Positions 21,221-32,110 of a stretch of DNA of 64,000 nt are shown piece by piece. The stretch lies in NCBI GenBank assembly GCA_934045075.1, contig OW203721.1, positions 18,706,714 to 18,770,713 of the forward strand, read 5' to 3'. Numbering within the stretch: the first letter of the stretch is position 1; each line of letters begins with the position of its first letter. The DNA is from Yponomeuta sedellus. Taxonomy: Eukaryota; Arthropoda; Insecta; Lepidoptera; Yponomeutidae. Position numbers and translations under genes: made by a program. The notes under the pieces are model-generated. The model was not told the origin of the DNA. It searched no databases and was given only the letters and a program-made list of their open reading frames with translations.

Positions 21221-22160
21221 GTTTTGTATCAGTGGGGTGTTTAGCCGCTCTAGTTGTGTCCACCGCTTACGGCGCCCGATAGCGACTACACCAACGCAGC
21301 AATAAATATTTTTAACAGTAGGCAAGTTCTTAATGTGGAATTAAACAGTAATAATAAAAAACACAGTGCACGATCGAACCTCCGATAACAGTTATCGACC
21401 GTTTCCGCCGATATTCGGGTCGTAAACGACGACAAAAAAACTCGGTAGAAATATGCACACGGCTCGAGTAGAACTTTGTTGTGGAATCGTTCAACAGTCT
21501 TCGGGCGATCGACTTACTTTAGGTGGCCGTTTCACAAATGATGCTGAACGCGGTTTAGGGACAGCCTCCTTGGAGGCCAAAGCCAAAGATTTGAAAATTA
21601 TTGGCGATGCACTCTCGAGGTGGCCACCAATAACTGTGCCAGAGTAGAAGAGCGATTTAATCGCGTTAGTAGTCTCGGACCGCGTGACCTTTTTTTTCAA
21701 CACGCAAGCTACTCGTATCGTGTACTTCGATTATCCTAGTAACAAAATGTCATTCTGATAAAAACGATTACAGTAAGTACGCATTTATGATTTTAAGTAA
21801 GTAGTTTTATTTCCTACATTGACGAACTTTCAAATAGTTCGGATTTAATATTTTATTTTGAGAAAAAGATTTTAAAAACCAGGGATTAATATTACATTTT
21901 GGAGTGCTTTAATCACTCATAGAAAGAAAAGAAATATGAGACTACGAAAACGGAGTTACGGATGTACGACATCGAATCAAGCAAAACTAAAAATTATCTT
22001 AACCTGTGCAAAAGGAGATGTTAAAAGTTGTTTGTTTTTTACTAAATACCGTACTATCAACTTGGCGTTCTTTATTAAAAAAATATTAATTTAATTCACA
22101 AATGAAAAAAATGTTAGAAGGCCGTATAAAAGTCATACATACATTCATTAATCCACAAAA
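21221..22160. other. No gene seen
   Basis: Includes a small higher-GC patch 21360-21700 with a 64-codon open frame at 21453-21647. It has no recognised domain. Confidence 0.35.
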
Positions 22161-22165
22161 ATGCA

Positions 22166-22370
22166 AGACTGCCTCGTTGGTCTAGTGGTATTAAGTCTGA
22201 TTACTATAGGAGGTAGTGGGTTCAGTTCCCACTGGGGGCTGCCGTACAATTGTACAAATGGCGACAACATGGCTGCAATTTCATGTTTCTAATGTCCTTG
22301 ACTGGTTACCTAAGCACAGAGTATCCAGAACAAGTGGTTGTGCTGTGTGAAAGTTATATTAATGTTTAAT
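22166..22370 (+). repeat. tRNA-headed SINE, plus strand, different head
   Basis: GCCTCGTTGGTCTAGTGGTAT (A box; 22172 on) and GTGGGTTCAGTTCCCACT (B box; about 22214), followed by GGGGGCTGCCGTACAATTG and a body with GTTGTGCTGTGTGAAAG. The head resembles a tRNA but the anticodon arm is irregular. Confidence 0.65.
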
Positions 22371-23433
22371 GAGCGAATATTATGGTTGTAGCTTCTCTAT
22401 GGTCGACCGTGAAGCAAAACCGTTGCTCCGAATATAAAAATCATCTCGAATATAAAAATTCAAAGATAATCCCAACCTAGCCAGCGCACCTACATCACCA
22501 GCACCTCAATTACATCACCAGCACCTCAAATCCATCACCGGGGCCCCGGATCACAGAAGCAGCCGCAGATCAGGTGAGTGAATTCATACATCGCCTACAT
22601 CTTTTGCTGGGGACCAATTTGCTTCACAAATTCCCCTACATACTTTTTGGTTGTAGCACTAATTACCTCACCGTATCACCTTTCACGCTTGTCAATATCA
22701 AGGACAAATCCGATTGCGTCTTATGAATCGATGCAGTTTAAGATGACCTTAATCTCAGTTTAATTATTCTGTGGAACGAGATCACCTTTCCGCCTCGTGA
22801 TTTTAAAGATTATACTTGCGCTTACCATCTCTTGATACTCTTATCTCTTAAGTACCAGACTCAAGTTGTATTTTCCATTTAAGATGCTGCATGCAGCAAA
22901 ACTCGTGCCACCAGTGAAACTACTACCTTGAGCCGGTTAAGAGGGCTGAACTGTTGAACAAACATTATTAAGTTAATAGCTGTCAAAGAAAAAAAAATCA
23001 TTCCTAATCTTAATAATCTACATAACACGATGGCAATGTGGGAAAGGTATTATTTTCAATTCTCATTTTTGGTAAGCAAGCGTGTCATAGACAATGGCGA
23101 CCGAGCTGCGATGAAGTCAACACAAAGAACTTTAAGCTTGGTAACATTTTAATTACTATCAAATACCATTGTTTGCCCCACTGTTGTAATTAGCGAAAAC
23201 ACGCCCAAATCACATCACTAGGCATTTCTTGATATTAACCAAGGTGACCAATTACGGTCGTTGGTTCTATTTTAGAATTCTTCTTCTTAATTATCCTTTA
23301 TTTTTGTTCTTACTAGATAAATAACTATATTTCATTGCGCGATGAATAGAACTTAAGCAAATTAGAAAATCTGAACAACTTTATATTTTAATTTTCATAA
23401 ATGACAAAAAAATCGTTATTTGAAAACAAGGGC
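22371..23433. other. No gene seen
   Basis: Contains a small tandem of CACCAGCACCTCAA(T/A) near 22495-22545. Otherwise unremarkable AT-rich sequence. Confidence 0.4.
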
Positions 23434-23673
23434 GAAAAGAGGGGTTATTCCACTAATCCCCATTGAAAATCCCCATCGATGGGGATTTCTGAACTTTTTG
23501 TTCACAAATCCCCATTGCCAATACTAAGATACGCCAATGGGGATTTGTGAACAAAAAGTTCATAAATCCCCATTGGTATATAAAACAAATATAAAGAACA
23601 CATTAGTATGAAACAAGTATTTATATTGTATTACTACTAAGTAATACATATATTATACAAACACAGTTTATAA

Positions 23674-24151
23674 CACATTTTCACCGTCATTAATAAAATC
23701 ACATATTTATTGTCAATTAAATTCTATATTTCAATCATCTTAATTTTTCCAAGCAATGGCCAATCGTAATTTCGCCATTAACAAGCTCCATTTGGACCTC
23801 CCGTATGTAAACATCGCGATTAATACTTTGGATTGATCTTTCTGTAATCCCTATGCTCCCTTAAGTAAGCCGCAATGCAAGCACTTCGTAGTACAATGCA
23901 TCTTCAGCCAACGAAGTGAGAAGCTTCATAAGATTAGGATTCTTTTTCACCACGCGAAGTTTGATTTGTTGGTTCCATGATTCAACTAAATTATTAGTGC
24001 GATGGCTCTGACAAAATGCATACCATATTTGAATGAAGTCCTCTTTTACCCATTGAACAAGGCTTCTAAGTAAATAAAGATAGTAAAAAAAACTGATTTA
24101 GTTTAGTTAATAAGAAACATGTGATTTTATCAATGACGGTGAAAATGTGAT
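23674..24151. repeat. ~33 bp inverted repeat around the MULE coding remnant
   Basis: ACACATTTTCACCGTCATTA at 23676 on and its inverted partner around 24116-24151 (TCAATGACGGTGAAAATGTG) agree over about 33 bp with two or three mismatches. They enclose exactly the transposase remnant. Confidence 0.75.
23735..24070 (-). pseudogene. MULE transposase C-terminal remnant
   Basis: The minus-strand frame reads ...FCQSHRTNNLVESWNQQIKL, VVKKNPNLMKLLTSLAED and ends HCLEKLR plus stop. The RTNN.(V/A)E.W segment followed by a helical P-N-(L/I) region is characteristic of the C-terminal part of Mutator-like (Phantom-type) transposases. There is an in-frame stop at 23861-23863. Only ~110 residues remain of a protein that is usually several hundred. 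Upstream on the minus strand a pyrimidine-rich run ending in CTTAG (about 24066) may be an old splice acceptor. The catalytic DDE core is not present. Confidence 0.7.
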
Positions 24152-24165
24152 TGTTATGTAATACC

Positions 24166-24275
24166 TCCTCTTCCTCCTCAGGCTATATTAGTCAACTGCT
24201 GGACATAGCCCTCCCCTAATGAGCGCCATAGCGCAAGGTTGTGCCATCATTGGGGGGTAATGCCCATAATAATGT
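24166..24275 (-). repeat. LINE 3' end fragment inside the MULE
   Basis: GGCTATATTAGTCAACTGCT, GGACATAGCCCTCCCCTAAT and GGGGGGTAATGCCCATAAT are the reverse complement of the end of 12158-12415. It inserted next to the transposase remnant. Confidence 0.75.
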
Positions 24276-24775
24276 AATACCTAGTTACATAGAATCTGTG
24301 ATTTACTTATGCCCGGTTTCTGAGGTTCACAGTTAATGGTTTGTTAGTTAGAGAATCAATAAAGTTATCAGTTCAATAAACGTCAGTTAACTGTCAATGC
24401 GTTTCTGAGTACACGGAGGACGGTCGTATAGTTATCGAACTGATAAGTAGTTCACCATTCCGCCACTAGATGGAACTATTTTGAAGCCTACTCTTAACAT
24501 ACGCATTTCATCGGTATTCTACTGCAGATTCAGGTTTTGCATACATAAAATAATTAAAATAATAGTTTTAAATCAACTTACAGTAAGATTTTTTTTAAAA
24601 GATGAAAAATTTTTTTCATAACCTAAACCAATAATTTATCTTTACCACTGTCAAGAAAAAAAGTCAGATGTTAGTTTTGTGCGGCAATTTTGTTTATCAT
24701 TTATTACTTGTCCAAACTTTACATAACTGTATGTTAATCTATTCTTCCTTCTTGATGTACCTATCTATTGTTCTA

Positions 24776-25030
24776 ATGGAACCTACAAAGGATGCCGGAA
24801 AACGGAGCAAGAACTTTACGGAACGAAAAAAGTTATTGCTTATCGAAATAGCTAAAAAGTTTGTTTCGATCTGATGGAACGACAGTAGAAGGCAAGAAAA
24901 AAGCTTGGGCTGCACTCACTAATAAATATAATGCCGCCTGTGGAAGTGGCCCTTAGAAGTGAGAAACAATTGCATGCGTTTTATGACACGCTGAAGAAGA
25001 AGGCTCGAAGAAACTTAAGTGACGACAAAG
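24776..25030 (+). pseudogene. Myb/SANT-like (zeste-type) DNA-binding protein, frameshifted
   Basis: Starts MEPTKDAGKRSKNFTERKKL and continues LLIEIAKKF. After a frameshift near 24870 it continues DGTTVEGKKKAWAALTNKYN, then after another SEKQLHAFYDTLKKKARRNL. The pattern F(T/S)..E...L(L/I).(I/L)..K, K(K)KAW..(L/V)...(F/Y)N and L...(Y/W)..(L/M)KK(K/R)AR is the trihelix-like Myb domain that accompanies Harbinger transposases. Two frame breaks make it non-functional. Confidence 0.65.
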
Positions 25031-25033
25031 TAT

Positions 25034-25133
25034 GTAGGTTTTCTTTTACTCTTTCATTTCATATTTTATAAGTTAAGTACCTACCTACTTAACTTATAAA
25101 ATATTAAATGAAAGAGTAAAAGAACATACCTAC
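25034..25133. repeat. Fold-back, ~46 bp arms, inside the Harbinger element
   Basis: Arms 25034-25079 and 25086-25133 are reverse complements with few mismatches (TCTTTTACTCTTTCATTT... / ...AAATGAAAGAGTAAAAGA), loop about 6 bp. It directly follows the Myb-like frame. Confidence 0.85.
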
Positions 25134-25797
25134 TTTGAAACATAAAACCTAAGTAAATTTTATACTCAAGTACATACGTTGAAAAATATAATAAAGTTTT
25201 CTGTAATTAGGTGGGTGTACTAGGAGCACCCACGCAAAAAGCTTTTTTTTTTAATCAAATACCTAGGTAGTTGCAGAGTTTAGCTGACTCCATAGTAAGA
25301 ATGGTTTATAATCATATTTATTGTATGTACTTTAATATTAATCTTACTATTTTAGGCTGGAATGTACAAGACGACAGTATCCTTATTGAAACGATATCTT
25401 GCTTGGAATTCCTCATCCGAGAACATTTCAAACGGATTTCTTCGGGACCTCAAGTTTCTCGGTACAGAAATATGTGCAACAAGATAAAAATAATAAGACT
25501 GGTTGTTTTTCACAAGAGAAACACAATTGATGTAAAATAACCTAAACTGTCTAATGTCACTTAAAACGTCAAATAAAGTTATGGATTCGATAAACGACCA
25601 AATCCGGGCGGTTAAGTTGAACGAAGTTTAAACCAAGTTTACCTTTTGCATAGGTGTTCAGAAACGTAAAATGTCAAGTTATTGAATCAATAGCGTTATG
25701 GAATAGATAAACTAGGTTTAAATGGACCTCAGAAACCGGGCATCAGTAAATGTAAAACTCATGTTCAATTTAGGTAAGGATGTCTGATTAAAAAAAT

Positions 25798-26092
25798 ATG
25801 TTAAGCACACTTTGTGCCAAAAGGGCTACTATAACATAAAGGATTATTTAGATGACAATGAGGTCTGGAATTAAAGCCAGTGCAATGTATCAGTTCTATG
25901 TTTATAATAATTATGTAAACTATGTTAATTAAGGACTTTTGAAAAGACTAGGTTAAGTTTTTTTGTCCATTTTTTCTCCTAAATGATCTAGATTTTGAAA
26001 TGGACACCTAGTCTGAATTGTACGTTCATTAAGCCGCAGTTTCTGTGCTACTTTGAATAAAACCTTTTCATTTCATTTCCTTTTCATTTCAT
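25798..26092 (+). repeat. LINE-like 3' end repeat, copy 2, with (TTTCA)n-type tail
   Basis: Same block order as 5216-5610 but internally shorter. It ends ACTTTGAATAAAACC followed by TTTTCATTTCATTTCC-type repeats (26066-26092). That tail supports the plus orientation and a retroposed origin. It sits just inside the right MULE terminus. Confidence 0.7.
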
Positions 26093-26358
26093 GATTACAA
26101 ATCTGATTTTATAAATTGTTGAAAAACTGTGTTTGTATAATGTAGGTATTGGTATTACAAAATAAGTACTATGTGATTCATAATTAATGTGTCCTTTATA
26201 TTTCGTTTTATACCCCAATGGGGATTTATGAACTTTTTGTCCACAAATCCCCATTGCCAATACTACGATACGCCAATGGGGATTTACGGACAAAAAGTTC
26301 ACAAATCCCCATCAATGGGGATTTTCAATGGGGATTAGTGGAACAACCCGAAAAGAGG

Positions 26359-27950
26359 ACCAAGCGCCAAGTCACGGGATAAGTAAGTAAAGAAACAAAT
26401 ACTTATTCACGGATAAACAACTGATTGACTAGATTGTCAGGCATTCAATTTATCTATGCATAGCTGGATAAATAGATATAGTTGTTAGAAATTAACCAGG
26501 TTTCAGGAATAGTGACTGCATACAATAATTGACTGTACAGTCTACGTGCGTTACATACGTTTACTCTACTCCGGACCAAATAGCAACAAAAAGTAAAGTC
26601 TTGCCGACTCTCTATTTAGTCTCCCAGTGGCCACGGCAGCACATCCTCATGATGATTGTGAAATGAGGTAGGAATATTGCGCATAATACAAATAATTTAC
26701 AAATGTGTACGTATTTTTGTGCCCCACAGCTGCACAAAAGTTTCCCTCAATTAGCCCAGATTTTTCTGACCTGGGCAAGAGGGGGTTTATACAACTGTGC
26801 ATACCAAATTCAAAATCCCGTACGATTATGGATCCACGTAGGACCAAGACCGTGGCCAAAACATCCTTAAATAGGACTCATGTACGTAATAAGCCCTACA
26901 CGTTTGAGTACGGTGGATATACCACAACACGGACCCATCTAAGGCAATGACACACTACGCTTTTGCCGATATCTCGTGTCGTCGTGAATGGACAGGCGCG
27001 TCACCTGAAACTGCTGACGTTCGCTTGACGCTCGCCGCCCTCTGACGTACGTCAGAATGTGTTCTAATGAGCGCTTAGTGTGAAGGGACGGCTTTACATC
27101 ACAGATCGCCCAGGATGAGTGCAGAAGGGACAGCATGTCTACAAGAATTAGGTTGGAACCTATTGGTCGAATATTTTTCACTTGACTCAACTACGCATTA
27201 CCTACTGTTTTCTTAATTTGCATTACCACTTAATAACTCGAAGTAGAACTCATTATTTTTGCAATTTTTTTTGCACAATAAAAAATGTACTGATTGTAAG
27301 AACAGAGATGTAATTCGCGGGCTTTTGTGTTTTTAGTTAGCATGGGTTCCACTTCCACATACAGGGGAAGAAAGCGACACTTTTCGAATAGAAGGGATTA
27401 TATCATAAGGGAGCAAAGTAATATTTTTACTATTATAATAATATTTTAGCTGCTATGTTAAAAACCTATTTAGAGGCTGCTATGGCTAATTAAAAAAAAA
27501 TCTGTACTTTTTACACCCACTATGAGAAAAAAAGGAGCCTCATTTTTCATACTAAAACTGTTAATTTCGAACAATCCGTGAAAATAGACGAAAACGCGGG
27601 CTGTAGTTCGCGCGCTTTTAATTTGATTTATTTTTTTATTATCCAGCCGGCTGCGGCGCCACTAAGCGCGTTGTACCCGCCAGTCATTATTCAAACAATA
27701 TTTGCGTTCGAAATCTTTGTTGCTAAACAATAAATTCAAAAAGTGCGCGGTAAAAATAATTGCGGCGTACTTATAAGAGGATGAAAAACTCATTACTGCC
27801 CGCTAAAAGTTTCTTACAGAAAACACCAGCACTAAAAGGCGAACCAAGTCGTCCTTTTCGAATAGATGGAGTAAAAAATACTTTGCAACTAACTACAGCC
27901 AAGAATAGAAAATGAAGCATTTTATAATAGAAGTGGGCAGGGTGCGATTT
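26359..27950. other. No gene; CpG-rich MITE-like patch near 26950-27090
   Basis: 26950-27090 (TCTCGTGTCGTCGTGAATGG, GACGTACGTCAGAATG) looks like a decayed MITE but no terminal repeats could be fixed. The open frames at 26705-26950 and 26939-27190 have no domain. Confidence 0.35.
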
Positions 27951-27954
27951 AATG

Positions 27955-28405
27955 TATTAAGGTGGTTTGGGATGCTAACCAATGGAATAAAAATCATAAC
28001 TTGTATTATAATAAGTTTTTATTTCAAAGTGAACATGACAAATCTTAACGACTATGCCAACTATTTTTAGAGCCTACAGTCTAGAACTTAGGATCAACAG
28101 TCTATGACTTTAATACTACATTCTAGGCTATATGTTCTACAATTAGTTATCAAAAATATTAAGAGGGCGCTAACTAGCGCCACCAATGGAATAAAAATCA
28201 TAACTTGTTTTATAATTGGTTTTTTTTTCTTCAAAAAGTAGACATCAAAAATCGTACATATTTTTGTAAATAAAGTATTAAAGTCCTAGATTTTTAATCC
28301 TAGGTAGACTGTAGGTTCTAAAAATTGTTGTCACAGTGGTTAAGATTACTCATGTTCACATTTTATTTCATTGGTGGCGCCAGTCAGCACCCCGAACCAC
28401 CTGAA
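27955..28405 (+). mobile_element. MITE-like repeat: two left ends and one right end
   Basis: Left-end motifs at 27959 (TTAAGGTGGTTTGGGATGCT) and 28161 (AAGAGGGCGCTAACTAGCGC) are each followed by CAATGGAATAAAAATCATAA. The right end at 28368-28405 (CATTGGTGGCGCCAGTCAGC, ACCCCGAACCACCT) is their reverse complement. It reads as one copy inserted in or recombined with another. No coding capacity. Relatives at 14187, 30873 and 56735. Confidence 0.7.
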
Positions 28406-28794
28406 GCAAAAGCGCCTATTGTGCTACAGGTAGAAATGAACAAATAAAATAACAAACGCGCGCATTGGTAGCTAGAATATTCTTTTCATCCCACCATCTC
28501 GGAAAGAGTATTTTTAATCTTCAATATCTGAGTGGAAAAGCCATTTTTATTCTCTAGAGGATAAAGTAAATTGAATTTAGAACATCGTGTGCACTAAGTT
28601 TGTGAATTAAAAAAATATTACACTCAATTTAAATAACTGTAGCAACGTTACTTTAAAATTTTCTTAATTATACCTTAGTATTATTTTGTTATAATTTAAA
28701 GATTATTCTGTAATACTTACCTGTCATAATGTAGTAATTAATACCTAAACTGAAATAAAAGTGTACATATCTTGTGATTGTAAACGTTTTTTTT

Positions 28795-28985
28795 TTGCAT
28801 TTAGTCATTTCCTCGCTGAGGTGGAATGAAAAGTTACGTGTTGCACTCGAGTGCAAAGATTTTTCACCTCGTGCTCTTTTGATTCCCTCGCTAACGCTCA
28901 GGATTCTAATTTTAGAATCCTTCGCTTGCTCGGTCATCAAAATTGAACACGCGGTTAAAAAGCAACTTTGCACTCTTGTATAACA
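28795..28985 (-). repeat. Short interspersed repeat with central hairpin
   Basis: Minus strand reads ...GGATTCTAAAATTAGAATCC (perfect inverted repeat), GCGTTAGCGAGGGAATCAAA, GAGCACGAGGTGAAAAATCT, TTGCACTCGAGTGCAACACG. I recall this combination from lepidopteran intergenic DNA. Open frames on both strands across it are incidental. Confidence 0.5.
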
Positions 28986-29059
28986 AATAACTATTATAGT
29001 ACACTAAAATTACAGTAACATAATTTTTATACATATTAATTTTTTTATATTTTTTTTTA

Positions 29060-29292
29060 TATTCATGGACATATTACACAGATCTCGTTAGCCCTATACT
29101 AAGTACAACTAAATGACTTATGTCATAGGTGCTAACTCGGCGATAGATTTAATACAATAAATACATAGATAACGTCCAAGACCCGAGACAAACTAGAAAA
29201 GTTCGTTTCCTAGTTTGACCCGGCCGGGGATCGAACCCGAGACCTTCGGTTTTACAGTCAGCGTGCCAAACCACTGCGCCACCGAGGTCGTC
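29060..29292 (-). repeat. tRNA-headed SINE with its tail, minus strand
   Basis: The head on minus starts ACGACCTCGGTGGCGCAGTG and has the B box CTCGGGTTCGATCCCCGG (29220-29240). The body runs through AACGAACTTTTCTAGTTTG. The tail TTGTATTAAATCTATCGCCG...GGGCTAACGAGATCTG ends near an A-rich run. The tail recurs at 30224-30335 without the head. The 62-codon frame across it is incidental. Confidence 0.7.
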
Positions 29293-29381
29293 GTAAATCC
29301 TATAATCCTAAAAGTGTCCTTATAAACGGGCATCCTTAATACTAAAAGCAATTTCTTCCAGGCAACCATAGACGGAGACAA

Positions 29382-30220
29382 GACGGCATCATGCTTTCAA
29401 ACCGTTTTAATTTGTTGTAAACCACAAACTGTAACTGCTTCAAGAAAAAATAAACTTATATAGAAGCGTTGTACCTTCTGTGTGTATCAACTTCTTTGCC
29501 CGGAGGGTGGTAGAGGCATGTAGAGGGGTCAGACGGGTCGGCACCACGGATCAGTAGTAAGTACTCAAGCTTAGTCAAGCTATGCCGAAACGAGCGGGTG
29601 ATTCCAAGCGCTCTAGTGCGTGGCGTGACGTCACATTTTCAAATACTATTTTCTTCTTTTGACAAACCAGTTGCGTCTTTTTTTTTTAAAAAGCTATTGA
29701 GTGCTTGCGTGTTTCCTATAAATCTATAGATTATCCTGCAAACAGTTAAGATTAAATTTATCACTTAATTAATTTTTTACTCTAAGTGTATCTGTATATT
29801 TTACCATTTTTTCTATTACAGGAATGTTTAACTATTTAGCTATTCTATTTTAGCATAATAGAAAAAAATGGAATTATATTTACCAACTAATGATTCATTT
29901 CTAAAGATAGAATTGGAACTAGAGCTGTAATTCGGTAACCAGGCCCTTAGGTCGTAGTACAAACGTAAGGCGGCCCATAGTGGGGATAGAACCCGCTACC
30001 TTCGACAAAACAGTCACCAATACCGCTTTCAAACTATCAAGTTGATGTTTTGTTTCGTACGAAAATCTTAATTAGGTAATCTTTTCGACTCAAACTGATA
30101 CTGACCTACTTCGTGTTTCTCGCATACTACCAATATATTAATCTCCTGTTAACTGCTGCGGATAACTCCCTACAAAAATCGGTATTGTTTTTATATATAA
30201 TATTAGTATAATATAATAAA
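29382..30220. other. No gene; decayed SINE head near 29940-30030
   Basis: GGCGGCCCATAGTGGGGATA with GAACCCGC is a weak reverse-strand B-box context. Otherwise AT-rich sequence. Confidence 0.35.
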
Positions 30221-30223
30221 TAT

Positions 30224-30335
30224 TCATGGACATAGTAAACAGATCTCGTTAGCCCTAACTAAGTACACCTAAATGACTTGTGTTACAGGTGCTAACTCGA
30301 CGATAGATTTGATACAATAAATACATACATAACAT
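30224..30335 (-). repeat. Tail-only copy of the 29060-29292 SINE
   Basis: TTCATGGACATAGTAAACAG, ATCTCGTTAGCCCTAACTAA and AACTCGACGATAGATTTGAT match 29064-29160 in order and orientation. It stops before the tRNA-like head, as a 5'-truncated retroposon would. Confidence 0.75.
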
Positions 30336-30439
30336 AATATTCTTCTAGAATAGATAATTTTCAAAGCCTGGACCTCGATTTGGGCTGATTCGGCTTTGGC
30401 CGCAGCTTTCTGTTTTATTTGATTTTCCTGTTTGACCAG

Positions 30440-30478
30440 GGTTGTTCCACTAATCCCCATTGAAAATCCCCATTGATG
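30440..30478 (+). repeat. Solo fragment of the MULE TIR
   Basis: GGTTGTTCCACTAATCCCCA continues through TTGAAAATCCCCATTGATGG, nearly identical to the outer 39 bp of the TIRs at 23443 and 26349. No partner end was found nearby. Confidence 0.8.
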
Positions 30479-30639
30479 GCATACCAATGTGTCTGTAAAA
30501 TGTGTTTCTATTTGACTATATCGGAGTAGGTTAACAGCTCCATACAGTGGATAGCTAGTAGTAGTGTCCCTGATTCCAGCGTATGAAACAGGGGTTAAGC
30601 TAGGGCAGAATAATATTATGATACAATTGTTTGCCTCGT

Positions 30640-30745
30640 CGCGGCGAGCGTGCATGCAACGACTGATGCATGACTGATGTGATCTGTCAGGATCGTGGCA
30701 AGTGGCAGTTCCTGGTCTCTGCCTACCCTTTCGGGCGTGAGGTTA
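30640..30745 (+). pseudogene. Non-LTR RT C-terminal tail fragment, short
   Basis: Translates with frame changes as RACMQRLM ... VICQDRGKWQFLVSAYPFG, matching the end of the frame at 55300-55600. After the coding end comes GTGAGGTTATGTTATG, the same kind of 3' sequence as at 55595 and (reversed) at 50281. Confidence 0.7.
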
Positions 30746-30872
30746 TGTTATGTTTGATTCTTGAGCTAAGGATAGATCTAGTGTTTGAAGATAATATGTT
30801 TCATTTAGATCTCTCTGAGTAAGATCTACTCATGTCTAATAAGCATGGGATCGGCTCGAAATGATTAGACTA

Positions 30873-31110
30873 AAGGTGCTTTGGGGTGCTAATTACTTCC
30901 GCTAAACACGGCGATTTCCGCTCCGATCGTTTTTAGCAGAAATCGATGAAATTTCTAGGTTGTTGATACTGTGTTCTATGCTGTATGTTCTAGAAATAGT
31001 TATCACAGATACTAAGATTTTTTATGTAAAGTTAACAAAAACGTAAGTAGTTTGAATCAAGTTGGTTATGATTCTTATTCCATTGGAGGCGCTAGTAAGA
31101 TGGCCGGACT
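30873..31110 (+). mobile_element. MITE-like repeat, diverged copy
   Basis: AAAGGTGCTTTGGGGTGCTA at the left and TTATGATTCTTATTCCATTGG then GGCGCTAGTAAGATGG at the right correspond to the inverted ends of 28161-28405. The interior is diverged. Confidence 0.55.
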
Positions 31111-31950
31111 AGCCATACTAATAACAAGTTCCAGTAGTTCACCTCTGGCTGTAATAAATCAATCAAACGCGTGAACTTACCACCTTGCCATAAAGCGGCC
31201 CGACAAGCCATACATACTCTGGTAAAAATATCCCACATATTATCTCAACCGCAACCAGTTTCAGTTTTCACATGAAAGGCGACCGGCGACTTGTTAGGGG
31301 TTCTATTCCCGTCCGAGTCTAATTATTATAAATCTGTCGCCACAGCCGCGTCGCCGCGGACGAGTGATTTTATTTGTTTACAGATTGTAAATTCGTGGCA
31401 ACAAGTGTTTGTTTTGATCTTAATTACCCCGTGGCCGCCGCGGGACGGGGGATCCTGTTATTTGCGTGCGCTTCTTGTGAATGGAGCGGAATGTAAACAG
31501 TCCTACGCTTTTTTCCAGTTGTGCTAATTGCGCCTAGACTAAATTAGACTACTCGATTAGGGCAATCTGGATCTCATTAATTGTATTTAGTTTGAGACAG
31601 TGGTCTTTCCACTGTGAAAAGCCCTATTATTTTCGACTAGCTATCCCGGCAAACTTCGTACTGCCACAGGATCCATTTATGTGATTGGCAACGCAGTATA
31701 AATAAATATCTTAGTGTTTGGCTTGAACAAAAGGGCTACGGTAATTCTGAAATGTTAGCTCACGGGAACGGGTTACTGAGATATGAGAGTAACTAAAATC
31801 CGAACATATCCATAAACTTTCACATTCATAATATTAGTAGAATTTTTGCGGTGATGGTACAACATAATTGTAAATATTCATGATTAGTTTTCGATTACTT
31901 GACAATAGATACTTCCGGGTTTCTTGTATACTTTTATCTGATTTCATCAC
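31111..31950. other. No gene; GC-richer patch 31290-31500
   Basis: A 78-codon frame at 31291-31527 crosses a GC-richer patch. TTTTTTCCAG near 31508 resembles a splice acceptor but no exon follows with recognisable content. Unassigned. Confidence 0.25.
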
Positions 31951-32110
31951 CTGCGTCGAAGTAACTAAGTAAGCAGTAGTGTTTCTTCGTCAGGTCCATC
32001 CATTTTGCTACTGAGTGTCTAAAACGCGGATTTCACGCGGCGAGCTCGCCGCGGCGCCGCAGCGTCGTCGCCGCGTGCTCCACGCGCTGTCGCGGCGATC
32101 TCGCACCTCA
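31950..32110 (+). repeat. Repeat shared with 63752-63822
   Basis: GCGTCGAAGTAACTAAG...GTAGTGTTTCTTCGTCAGG and CCATTTTGCTACTG occur in the same order at 63752-63822. The GC-rich stretch after it (GGCGAGCTCGCCGCGGCGCC) carries a short palindrome. Confidence 0.5.

Larger units (their letters stand above)
24309..25743. mobile_element. Nested PIF/Harbinger-type (ISL2EU-like) element
   Basis: Ends GCCCGGTTTCTGAGGT (from 24311) and ACCTCAGAAACCGGGC (to 25741) are exact inverted repeats flanked by AT on both sides. A 2 bp AT duplication and this kind of terminus fit the ISL2EU branch of Harbinger. The further ~80 bp inside both ends are also loosely inverted. It carries a broken Myb/SANT-like frame (24776-25030). 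No nuclease or DDE domain is recognisable. Confidence 0.6.
23434..26358. mobile_element. MULE-type DNA transposon with ~137 bp TIRs and 9 bp TSD
   Basis: Terminal inverted repeats at about 23443-23578 and 26212-26349 begin GGTTATTCCACTAATCCCC and GGTTGTTCCACTAATCCCC. Each contains an internal palindromic array of CAATGGGGATTTGTGAAC blocks. Flanking direct repeats GAAAAGAGG lie at 23434-23442 and 26350-26358; a 9 bp duplication is the hallmark of Mutator-like elements. A transposase C-terminus on the minus strand (23735-24070) agrees. The interior also holds a LINE fragment, a nested Harbinger-like element and a LINE-like repeat, so it is a dead composite. A solo piece of the TIR lies at 30440-30478. 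Confidence 0.85.

Noticed and set aside
24311..25741. Treating the 24.3-25.7 kb segment as part of the MULE proper
   Set aside because: It has its own exact inverted ends, flanking AT and a Harbinger-type Myb-like frame.
26705..27190. Two open frames on opposite strands (81 and 83 codons)
   Set aside because: Overlap an apparent MITE-like patch and show no domain or codon pattern.
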